Source: JAADHX01 sp964569385 (GTDB lineage Bacteria; Actinomycetota; Acidimicrobiia; Acidimicrobiales; Poriferisodalaceae). Taken from it: a DNA stretch of 33,167 nt. The stretch lies in assembly GCA_964569385.1 (NCBI GenBank), contig CAZMUM010000046.1:1-33167 (forward strand), read 5' to 3'. The position numbers were made by a program, and so were the translations under genes. A model generated the notes under the pieces. The model was not told where the DNA came from and made no database searches. It saw only the letters and a list, made by a program, of their open reading frames with translations. Shown here piece by piece: positions 1 to 6,791 of this stretch (its first letter is position 1; every line of letters starts with the position of its first letter).

Positions 1-2
1 AC

Positions 3-47
3 GGCACCTGGAACGTATTCAGACCCGACGGCCAACTAGTCCAATAA
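3..47 (+). CDS. possible C-terminal end of an upstream gene (partial)
   Basis: The third frame is open from the left edge and reads GTWNVFRPDGQLVQ before a TAA at 45-47. The pattern of tryptophan, aromatic residue and RPDG resembles the tails of actinobacterial DUF222/HNH endonuclease proteins, but 14 residues are too few to identify a family. Frame 1 also ends close by, at 37-39, so the reading frame itself is uncertain. Sequence left of the window would settle it. Confidence 0.2.
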   Translation, partial: GTWNVFRPDGQLVQ

Positions 48-186
48 ACCGACCCGAAACCGCCAAGTTCGAAACTGCCGAGTTCGCCCCGAACTACTGA
101 GTTTGAAACCAGCCGGTGGTGCCGCCCACCCGTTCCGCTCCCACCGTCGAGCACGGCAGCAGAAAGCAGCTAGCGACGGATGCGCA

Positions 187-420
187 AGTAAAGCGATCGC
201 GAATTCGACGCGCCTGCGGATCATGCGGCTCTGTCACCACGACGATTGAACCAACAAGACACTCACGGTGGTCCAAGGTCGTTCTGGCGCCTACGAGAAG
301 CCCTACCGATCCACGGGCCTGTCGTGCCAACTGATCCTCGACAACGACGAGGTTGCTGAGTTCGTGGCCCGTGTGCAAGCTGTCATCGACGAATTCGTCG
401 AATCCAATGCCAACCGCTAG
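187..420 (+). pseudogene. decayed ArsR-type winged-helix regulator
   Basis: Frame 1 reads KAIANSTRLRIMRLCHHDD, then a TGA at 247-249, then TNKTLT, then GAYEKPYRSTGLS and an acidic helix ending at TAG 418-420. In ArsR-like winged-helix regulators the ANPTRLRIL helix is followed by TNKELA and, roughly 40 residues later, by a YEKPYRxTG segment. Here only about eight residues separate the last two, so the recognition helix and wing are missing. The gene therefore carries both an internal deletion and a nonsense codon and cannot make a working DNA-binding domain. The family assignment is from motif memory. Nothing convincing follows in 421-623. Confidence 0.5.
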
Positions 421-623
421 CAGCGAAATGCTTCGAGCTACGGGGTCCTGTTCGCCACTCATCGCCTCGCCGACCCCAATGACGCCACTATTGGGCCATC
501 GTCAGCGTCTGCCGATCGGACTCAGCTGTCGAACGCGTCCTCGTGGCCCAGATGCGTTCAAGTTTCGGTGTGGCGACTTCTCGACCGCGAGAACAGTCGG
601 GGCCCAAGTCGTACGCTTGAACC

Positions 624-871
624 ATGACCATGGACCGTTTCTCCCAGCTTGATGTCTTTGCCTCTGACCCGTTTCGGGCAACCCCTTGGCGTGTGTGATT
701 GATGCCGACGGGCTGAGTACCGAACAGATGCAGGAGTTCACCAAGTGGGCCAACCTCTCGGAGTCCTCATTCCTGCTTGAACCCGCGGCTCCCGAGGCCG
801 ACTACCGCGTCCGGATCTTCACCCCGAGCCAAGAACTGCCCTTTGCCGGCCACCCCACCATTGGATCGTGA
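624..871 (+). pseudogene. PhzF-family isomerase, frameshifted and truncated
   Basis: An ATG at 624 (or 630) begins MDRFSQLDVFASDPF, the typical N-terminus of PhzF/YddE-like epimerases and isomerases. The frame hits a TGA at about 696. The next frame continues the family sequence (VIDADGLSTEQMQEF, then NLSESSFLLEP, then FTPSQELPFAGHPTIGS) to a TGA at 869-871. Adding one G to the GGG at 676-678 restores a continuous FRGNPLACVIDADG, so the first lesion is a one-base deletion. PhzF proteins are normally about 260-300 residues. Only about the first 80 are present, and 872-1048 shows no recognisable continuation in any frame. The gene is therefore dead even if the frameshift were a sequencing error. 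Confidence 0.75.
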
Positions 872-1048
872 AGCTTCTCGACCCCACCGAATGAGCCCGC
901 CAAGCGAGCCGACTGGGTGGCTTTCTCACGCCTCATCCAGTATTTGCAGCAGCTTCATAGCAGCCACCCGACCTCTACCCAAGTGCAGCGCCGAGTAATC
1001 GCGGCCAGTACAAGGCGCCAGCGAGCACGGGCGAGTCGGTTGGTCTTT

Positions 1049-1714
1049 CTATGTCGTGGCGGCGGGTTCGGCTAGCGGTAGGCGGAGCGCGGCGAAGAAC
1101 TGGGCTGCGAGTCGTGGGTCGCCTTTGACCTGTAGTTCTTCACTTCGGGCGTTTGTCAGCGTGAGGCGGCCCGACGCGACTCCTAGGAAGGTCTGGGTCT
1201 GACCGGAGATTGTCAGCAGTGGGTTGGATCGGGGTGGGCCGTCGGTGACTGCGGCGGTGGCTCCGGTGATGGCGATGACGTAGTTGCGGTCGTTGAGGTC
1301 AACCTCGTAGGGCCCGTCGGGGAGGTCACCTCGGTAGCCGGCGGTCATTGATTGGATGGCCCAGGAAGCGTCGATGCGATATTGCGACGTTCCTGGTTCG
1401 GGGAGCAAACGCGTGCCCCAACGGGCCAAGTGGCTGATGATCGGCTGAAGTTCACGTCCGGTGTCGGTAAGTTCGTAGACGGTGACCGAGGCGGGGGGTG
1501 GAAGTTTGCGTTTAGTGATCGCGTCGACTGATTCGAGTGCGCGGAGACGTTCAGCGAGCAGGTCGGTGGAGATGCCTGGCAGGCCCTTGAGTAGGTCGCC
1601 GTAGCGGCGCGGGCCCATGAGGAGGTCTCGGACGATGAGCATCGTCCAGCGTCCCCCCACCGCGTCGAGCGCGACGGCGACGCCACAGAACTGGCCGTAG
1701 GAGCGACGTTGCAT
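1049..1714 (-). CDS. HxlR-family transcriptional regulator with SCP2-like C-terminal domain
   Basis: This 221-residue protein is a cytoplasmic DNA-binding regulator. Residues 1-95 form an HxlR-type winged helix: an early cysteine (FCGVAVALDAVGGRWTMLIV), then DLLMGPRRYGDLL, GISTDLLAERLRAL and a wing ending VYELTDTGREL. Residues 115-221 resemble the SCP2-like sterol-carrier fold fused to many actinobacterial HxlR proteins (YEVDLNDRNYVIAI, then GDPRLAAQFFAALRLP), which probably binds a hydrophobic ligand. The ATG at 1714 is chosen because the HxlR alignment begins almost at once. The mRNA would have little or no leader, since the ATG sits inside a GCATTGT direct repeat. It is divergent from the iron-sulfur gene at 1798, its likely target. 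The ligand is unknown. Confidence 0.85.
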   Translation of the reverse strand: MQRRSYGQFCGVAVALDAVGGRWTMLIVRDLLMGPRRYGDLLKGLPGISTDLLAERLRALESVDAITKRKLPPPASVTVYELTDTGRELQPIISHLARWGTRLLPEPGTSQYRIDASWAIQSMTAGYRGDLPDGPYEVDLNDRNYVIAITGATAAVTDGPPRSNPLLTISGQTQTFLGVASGRLTLTNARSEELQVKGDPRLAAQFFAALRLPLAEPAATT

Positions 1715-1797
1715 TGTCGCATTGTATCATCAAAACTGAAGATGTTACTTCAACTCTACAACTTGTAACTTGGAAAAGCCTGTGCGAAAGTTGAGCC
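1715..1797. promoter_or_regulatory. divergent promoter/operator between HxlR gene and iron-sulfur gene
   Basis: This 83-bp spacer is clearly more A+T-rich than its surroundings. It contains an inverted repeat, GTTAC at 1744-1748 and GTAAC at 1765-1769, with 16 bp between. An AACT core recurs inside it at 1752, 1760 and 1767. On the left, GCATTGT is directly repeated at 1711-1717 and 1719-1725 across the HxlR start codon. HxlR regulators commonly bind such sites in divergent spacers, so autoregulation and control of the 1798 gene are plausible. The binding role is inference. Confidence 0.4.
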
Positions 1798-3141
1798 GTG
1801 ACAGATTTCGAAATCTTTCGTGGGACAGAGCATGCGGAGTCGAAACGACGCATTCACGAAGAGGCGTTGGCGAGTCCTCGAACCACTCAGACGCTCGACT
1901 CTGAGTGGTTGAAGGACCTGTGTCGTCGTGCAGGAGCAGCGGACGCGGGTTTTGTGGAGATCGACCGTGTTGAACTCGGGGACGAGTCATCGAACGCCCG
2001 GCGGATCTTCTCTCGTACCCGCACAATGATCGCCCTCGTCGGCGTCTCGAATCCAGAGGCGATCCGTTCGGTCTCGCGGGCCACGGCCAACCTCGCGTGG
2101 CACGCGGGCCACACCAACCTCGACCACGCGGCTGACAAGATCGTCGAAGAGTTGACGTCGCGCGGAATCGGCGCGGTGACCACCGCGATCGGCTTCCCGA
2201 TGGAGGCGCGACCGGAGCCGGGCTCGCCGACCTGGGAGCTAGCGCACAAAATCGTGGCCGTACAGGCCGGCATGGGCCACATGGGTGTAAATCGAAATGT
2301 GATCCACCCGAAGTTCGGCACGTTCGTCCTTCTCGAGACGATCCTGATCGACGCCGACGTGACCACGCACGATCGCCCGCTCGACTACAACCCGTGCAAC
2401 GGCTGCAATCTCTGTGTCGCGGCTTGCCCGGTGGGCGCGGTGCGAACCGATGACCACTTCGACTTCTTTGCTTGCCTCAACCACAACTATCGGGAGTTCC
2501 TGTTCGGCTTCGAGGACTGGGTTCACACCATCACCCAAGCAGATGGCGCCGCCGCGTACGACTCAAAGTTCGACTCCAAGGAGACCCGCAGTATGTGGCA
2601 ATCCCTGGGCTTCGGACCCAACTACAAGGCAGCTTTCTGTCAAGCAGTGTGCCCTGCCGGCGACGACATTATCGGGCCATACATGGCCGACAAGGCAGCC
2701 TGGCGCCGAGAGATCGCCCTCCCGCTAATTCACAAGCAGGAGGATATCTACGTCCAGTCCGGCACCAGAGCAGAGAAGGTTGCTCGACGTAAGAAGAACA
2801 AGCGGATTCGCTACATCGACTACCGGGTGGACGTCTCTTCACCCGCGAACTTTATGCTCGGGCTGAAACATCGTTTCGACCCCGCGCGGGCTCAACAGGT
2901 GTCCACCACGGTCACGTTCGCGTTCCCCGACGGCAGCTCCCAGACCGCATCGATTGCCAACGGTGAGCTGAGAGTTCACGACGTTGCGACCGAGACCTCC
3001 GACGCGACCCTCGAGGTCTTCGGCGAGAGTTACATTCGTGTGCTTCATCCCGACGTGAATCCGAGCGCGTCGCACGCATCGCACTTTGAGCTGGCTGGCG
3101 ACGCGGCGGCGTTCGGCGCCCTTTTGGCCTGTCTGTCGTGA
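1798..3141 (+). CDS. QueG/reductive-dehalogenase-like 4Fe-4S protein with C-terminal SCP2-like domain
   Basis: This 447-residue protein is probably a cytoplasmic redox enzyme. The N-terminal 190 residues resemble the cobalamin-binding region of epoxyqueuosine-reductase and reductive-dehalogenase-like proteins (GMGHMGVNRNVIHPKFGTFV). A ferredoxin module follows: Cys200, Cys203, Cys206 and Cys210-Pro (CNGCNLCVAACP), Cys226, then Cys281 and Cys285-Pro (FCQAVCP), consistent with two 4Fe-4S clusters. Residues 345-447 look like an SCP2-like domain (SDATLEVFGESYIRVL, then FELAGDAAAFGALLACL). True QueG is shorter and lacks this domain, so tRNA queuosine reduction is unlikely. The GTG at 1798 is the first start in frame after the operator region and has no clear ribosome site. 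Substrate unknown; the HxlR neighbour with the same type of C-terminal domain is the best clue. Confidence 0.7.
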   Translation: MTDFEIFRGTEHAESKRRIHEEALASPRTTQTLDSEWLKDLCRRAGAADAGFVEIDRVELGDESSNARRIFSRTRTMIALVGVSNPEAIRSVSRATANLAWHAGHTNLDHAADKIVEELTSRGIGAVTTAIGFPMEARPEPGSPTWELAHKIVAVQAGMGHMGVNRNVIHPKFGTFVLLETILIDADVTTHDRPLDYNPCNGCNLCVAACPVGAVRTDDHFDFFACLNHNYREFLFGFEDWVHTITQADGAAAYDSKFDSKETRSMWQSLGFGPNYKAAFCQAVCPAGDDIIGPYMADKAAWRREIALPLIHKQEDIYVQSGTRAEKVARRKKNKRIRYIDYRVDVSSPANFMLGLKHRFDPARAQQVSTTVTFAFPDGSSQTASIANGELRVHDVATETSDATLEVFGESYIRVLHPDVNPSASHASHFELAGDAAAFGALLACLS

Positions 3142-3209
3142 AGAAGACGCCAGTCAGTCGACCCATGCGGGTTGCCGTGCAGGTCTCGGGTGGCGGACCC
3201 AATTGGCCC

Positions 3210-6131
3210 CTAAGGTAAAACCTCGGCTGCCAGTTCGACCGCGGCCTCCACCGAGATCAACTCTGCTGATCTAGCGGCGGCCAGAAGCTGCGCCCGCTCG
3301 GCGGTGCTACCGACCGCCGACCAGCGCAGTCCGCACCGGTCTCGCTCGTGTTGAGCACATCTAAACAGTCGAGCCGCGATGTCTGAGTTGTTCGGCGCGG
3401 CGCCGTCGATAGCCAAAAGTTCGAGCGCGTCGACCACAAGTGGGGTGAATCCACCGTCGACTGCTCTTTTGAGCAACGAGTATGCATGAGTAGCAGCACC
3501 GTTACGATCGCCACTCGCCGACGCGATTTCTGCGCGTCCGAGGCTGAGGTTGCATTCGAGCAACGGCACTTGACGCATCTTGGCCAGTAAGGCTTCGGCT
3601 GTGGTCAGTACTTCGGCGGCGGCCTCTGTCCGTCCGTCGGCGATCATGGCTCGTACCACTGCAGGCACTTGGTGCAACCTGCTCACCGGCACAACCGACG
3701 ACTCGTGCCAGAAGACCTCTGCCGCGTCGGCTGCATCTACAGTGCGTCGGTGAAGAATGGCCCCGTAGAGCCGGACCAGTGGAACTTGGAACTCAAGCAT
3801 CTTTATCGTGCCTGCCCGTGCCCATTGATCGGCAACGGCGTACAACTCAGGATCTTGTGCCGATATCGCTGCCTGAGCAAGGGCTGCAGCTGCGGTAATC
3901 GAGAAGGCGGATCCGAGTGGTTTGGTTTCGTCCAGTTCGCGCGCTGCGATGTGGTCTCCAGCAGCTAATCGATAGAGGATTGCCGCCGCGAAGGCATTTC
4001 CAACATTGTCGACGGTGAACGGTGCGTCATGTCGGCGCGCCATTGAACGGACAGCGTCGAGATTCGACGCAGCGTCGTCAAGGCGACCAACAAGTACTGC
4101 CATATAGGCAGCAAATCCGACGTAGATCGAGGTTTCGGGATCGTCTCGGCGCTCGATCACCGAACTGGCGTAGCGACAGATGGGATCTAGGTCTCCCCTG
4201 TAGGCAGGCCCCATCGAGGCACCTCGAGCTAGCCATCCTCGAGCGCGGGCCGATCCGGGCGCCAGGCGGGCCTCGGCGAGACCGACCAGTCTGGATACAT
4301 CGAAACCAGCTCCGGTAGCTGGTGCTAACAAGGCGGCGATAGCGGTGAGCCATGATTGCTCGTGAGATCCTTCTACCTCCAGCTTGGTGATCCAGCGCCA
4401 GGTCTCAACTAGATCCGAGTGGTATCCGAGTGCGCTTCGGAAACTACTCAGGCCAGAACATATGGCAAATGCAGTCTCGGCCGAATGATTCCGGGACCAT
4501 CGAAGCGCCTCGACGATGTGTGGCATCTCAAGCAGGATTGGGGCCCGCTCGATCCCTCGTTCGCCACGCCCGACCTCGGTGCAGTATTGCGCGAAGTGTT
4601 CCGCGTGACGGCGACGTGTTGCCGCCACTTCCTCGGGCTGCAATATGTGTTTGTTTGCGTACTGTCGCACCGTTTCGAGCATGTGATAGCGGCCATCGAA
4701 GTCATCGAATCGGACCAAACTGTGGTCGACAAGTCGGGTTAGTTCAGGTATTACGTCGCGGGCTTCTATCACCTGACCGTCGGCTACCACGGCTCTTGCG
4801 GTTTCTAGCGTGAACGACGCCCGGAGAACAGTCAGGCGCCCCAACACCACCTGGGTACTTGCATCGAGCAGCCTGATGCTCCAGGCCACTGAAGCCTCGA
4901 TGGTCCGTTGACGAGGCACTGCCCCGGCGGCCCGACCCTGGAGCATTGTCATGGCGTCGTCGAGCCCGGCCTCAATCTCAGACAAAGGCAGATGCCGAAC
5001 TCTCGCCGCGGCGAACTCAATCGCCAGAGCCATACCTTCGAGACGCCGACAGATCGTGGTTACAAGCGAGGTGTCGTCTTTGCTCAGAGAAAGGCCAGGA
5101 CGGGCTGCCCGCGCCCGCAGCATGAACAGCTGGGTCGCGTCGAAGTCCTCGAGCCGAGCGTGGTCACCTGCCTCCATCGGCGGAAGCGACAAGGCAGGCA
5201 CCGAGAACACTGATTCGTTCGAGAGCCCTAGAATCTGTCGGCTAGTCAACACGACTCGACTCCTGGGAGCGCGTGCAAGCACTTCGTCGACGAAATCGGC
5301 GACGGCGTTGACCAGATGCTCAGCGTTGTCGAGTACCAGAACAGCGTTTGGATCAGATGCAAGCGATGCTGTTATGCGATCGAGTTTCGTCGCACCAGCC
5401 TCTACGTCGGCGCCGATAGCTCCGAGAGTCTGGTCGATGACTTCACCGGCCGGGTTCGAGCCACCGCCTCCTATCGAGGCCAGGTCGACCCAGGTGACCG
5501 ACACACCACGATCGAGCAAGGCCACCGCCAGATGCTGAGCGAGGCGCGTCTTTCCGCAGCCGCCTGGCCCGACGAGGGTGACGAGTCGGTTCTGGTCGAG
5601 CTGACGTTCAACTGCTTCTAGTTCGCCTGTGCGCCCGACCAGCGCCGTGGTTGGCCTCGGAATTGCCTTCGGCCAATCGGCGGGAATTTCTTTATGGGCT
5701 CGCACCCTTTGAATGCGGGGTTCCCGTACCGGTGCCTCAGCGGGGGTGTTCTCACCAAGCACGATTTGCCGTTCAAGATCGAACAGTTCGCGAGAAGGTT
5801 CGATTCCGACCTCGTCGAGTAAGAACTGTCGATAGCGGCTGAACTCGCGTATCGCATCGGTCCGACGGCCGACGCCAGCCAACGCCTGCATCAATTGAGC
5901 TCGAGGTTGATCACGGAAAGGCTCAGATTCGATTACCGACAATATCCGATCGATGGCCTCTGGCCACCGAGCCGCCATGAGCAGATGTCCGACTAGCGAT
6001 ACCGACGTTGTAGTGAACAACTCAGACAATCGAGCGGCCTCACCGGCGGCCCAGCCCTCGTGGGCGAACTCGGCGTATGCAGCTCCTCGCCACATCGACA
6101 GCGCCATCTCAAGGCGCTCAATATCGCCCAA
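3210..6131 (-). CDS. SARP-type regulator, C-terminal part: BTAD, NB-ARC-like ATPase and TPR region
   Basis: This 973-codon frame carries the body of an AfsR/SARP-like signalling regulator. Residues 1-110 are a BTAD domain (LEMALSMWRGAAYAEF, then EPSRELFDLERQI). An STAND/NB-ARC-like ATPase follows, with Walker A GPGGCGKTR (Lys194), Walker B VLVLDNAEHL and a TSRQILGL sensor segment. About 550 helical, TPR-like residues complete it. It is in the same frame as the winged-helix piece at 6135-6470 and is separated from it only by a TAG at 6135-6137 and one GAC codon. The nominal start is the TTG at 6131, preceded by GGATAGGAC, which could serve as a reinitiation site. Without the upstream piece it cannot bind DNA. 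It is convergent with the iron-sulfur gene and divergent from the cyclase at 6606. Confidence 0.75.
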   Translation of the reverse strand: MGDIERLEMALSMWRGAAYAEFAHEGWAAGEAARLSELFTTTSVSLVGHLLMAARWPEAIDRILSVIESEPFRDQPRAQLMQALAGVGRRTDAIREFSRYRQFLLDEVGIEPSRELFDLERQIVLGENTPAEAPVREPRIQRVRAHKEIPADWPKAIPRPTTALVGRTGELEAVERQLDQNRLVTLVGPGGCGKTRLAQHLAVALLDRGVSVTWVDLASIGGGGSNPAGEVIDQTLGAIGADVEAGATKLDRITASLASDPNAVLVLDNAEHLVNAVADFVDEVLARAPRSRVVLTSRQILGLSNESVFSVPALSLPPMEAGDHARLEDFDATQLFMLRARAARPGLSLSKDDTSLVTTICRRLEGMALAIEFAAARVRHLPLSEIEAGLDDAMTMLQGRAAGAVPRQRTIEASVAWSIRLLDASTQVVLGRLTVLRASFTLETARAVVADGQVIEARDVIPELTRLVDHSLVRFDDFDGRYHMLETVRQYANKHILQPEEVAATRRRHAEHFAQYCTEVGRGERGIERAPILLEMPHIVEALRWSRNHSAETAFAICSGLSSFRSALGYHSDLVETWRWITKLEVEGSHEQSWLTAIAALLAPATGAGFDVSRLVGLAEARLAPGSARARGWLARGASMGPAYRGDLDPICRYASSVIERRDDPETSIYVGFAAYMAVLVGRLDDAASNLDAVRSMARRHDAPFTVDNVGNAFAAAILYRLAAGDHIAARELDETKPLGSAFSITAAAALAQAAISAQDPELYAVADQWARAGTIKMLEFQVPLVRLYGAILHRRTVDAADAAEVFWHESSVVPVSRLHQVPAVVRAMIADGRTEAAAEVLTTAEALLAKMRQVPLLECNLSLGRAEIASASGDRNGAATHAYSLLKRAVDGGFTPLVVDALELLAIDGAAPNNSDIAARLFRCAQHERDRCGLRWSAVGSTAERAQLLAAARSAELISVEAAVELAAEVLP

Positions 6132-6134
6132 GTC

Positions 6135-6470
6135 CTATCCGCCAGCAAACCGCTGCTCGGCTGCAAGTTTCACGAACTCAAGCGCGTCGACCGATTCGGT
6201 GCTCAGCAGATACCCGGGCGAAGATGTGGTTATCGAGTCGGTAGCGATGGTCTTACGAAGCCGACTAATAGCCGTTCGCAAGCCTCCAGGCGACAACGCA
6301 AGAGTTTCCTCGACGAACGCTGACGGCACAATCTGGTTCGCTCTCATTAATAAGATGCTTAGAAGTCGACGCTGGCTGACACTTGGCAGTTCGATCTGCT
6401 GACCATCGGGTGCCCGCACATCGAGAGGACCGAGAATTCGGTAGCTGGGCTCTCCCCGCCGCGCTTCCAT
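6135..6470 (-). CDS. SARP-type regulator, N-terminal winged-helix part, ended by in-frame TAG
   Basis: These 111 residues form the OmpR/PhoB-like DNA-binding domain of a SARP regulator: YRILGPLDVRAPDG, then LPSVSQRRLLSILLM, a recognition helix GGLRTAISRLRKTI and a wing GYLLSTESVDALEF. The family normally continues directly into a BTAD domain. Here a TAG at 6135-6137 stops translation just after AEQRFAGG, and the BTAD sequence resumes in the same frame one codon later. The ATG at 6470 is preferred; a GTG at 6476 would add two residues. It is either the front half of a gene broken by one nonsense mutation or a free-standing DNA-binding subunit made from a bicistronic message. Confidence 0.7.
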   Translation of the reverse strand: MEARRGEPSYRILGPLDVRAPDGQQIELPSVSQRRLLSILLMRANQIVPSAFVEETLALSPGGLRTAISRLRKTIATDSITTSSPGYLLSTESVDALEFVKLAAEQRFAGG

Positions 6471-6605
6471 GAACACAGGTTACGAACTCAGAGGTGGTCT
6501 CGACACCGAATCTGTTCGGCAACCGAGGTGATGCGGTACTGAAACGCCTCTACGCGAAGGTTGAACCGTGGTGCAGTCCCATGCACCCAGACGAGGGAGC
6601 ATCCA

Positions 6606-6791
6606 GTGAACCGCAGCTGCCAAAACTGCAAAGCCGACATCGCCGCGGAGTCCAAGTTCTGTAGCTCATGTGGAACAGCAGTAGTCGACGCCGCCGCGAC
6701 ACCTTCAGCTTCGGAGGTAGAGACGGCTTGTCACAGTGCTGTTCTCCGATGCGTCTGGCTACACCACTATGGCCGAGTCGCTCGATCCTGA
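6606..6791 (+). CDS. zinc-ribbon leader of the cyclase/ATPase gene, out of frame with it
   Basis: The GTG at 6606 has a good ribosome site (GAGGGAG, about 5 bases upstream). It begins a double-CxxC zinc ribbon (SCQNCKADIAAESKFCSSCG), followed by a short linker, TPSASEVET. Class III cyclase/ATPase proteins often begin with exactly this ribbon and linker and then run into RLVTVLFSD. That continuation is present, but in the next frame: dropping the A at 6723 would give EVERLVTVLFSD. As written, translation instead ends at 6791 in a non-homologous tail, overlapping the start of the cyclase frame at 6736. Confidence 0.6.
   Translation: MNRSCQNCKADIAAESKFCSSCGTAVVDAAATPSASEVETACHSAVLRCVWLHHYGRVARS

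Noticed and set aside
1..1048. Insertion sequence or transposase remnant to explain the decayed left edge
   Set aside because: No transposase motif, terminal inverted repeats or target duplications were seen.
1798..3141. Assignment as true QueG working with gluQ in queuosine synthesis
   Set aside because: The extra SCP2-like domain, the HxlR context and the length differ from QueG; sharing a window with gluQ is weak evidence.
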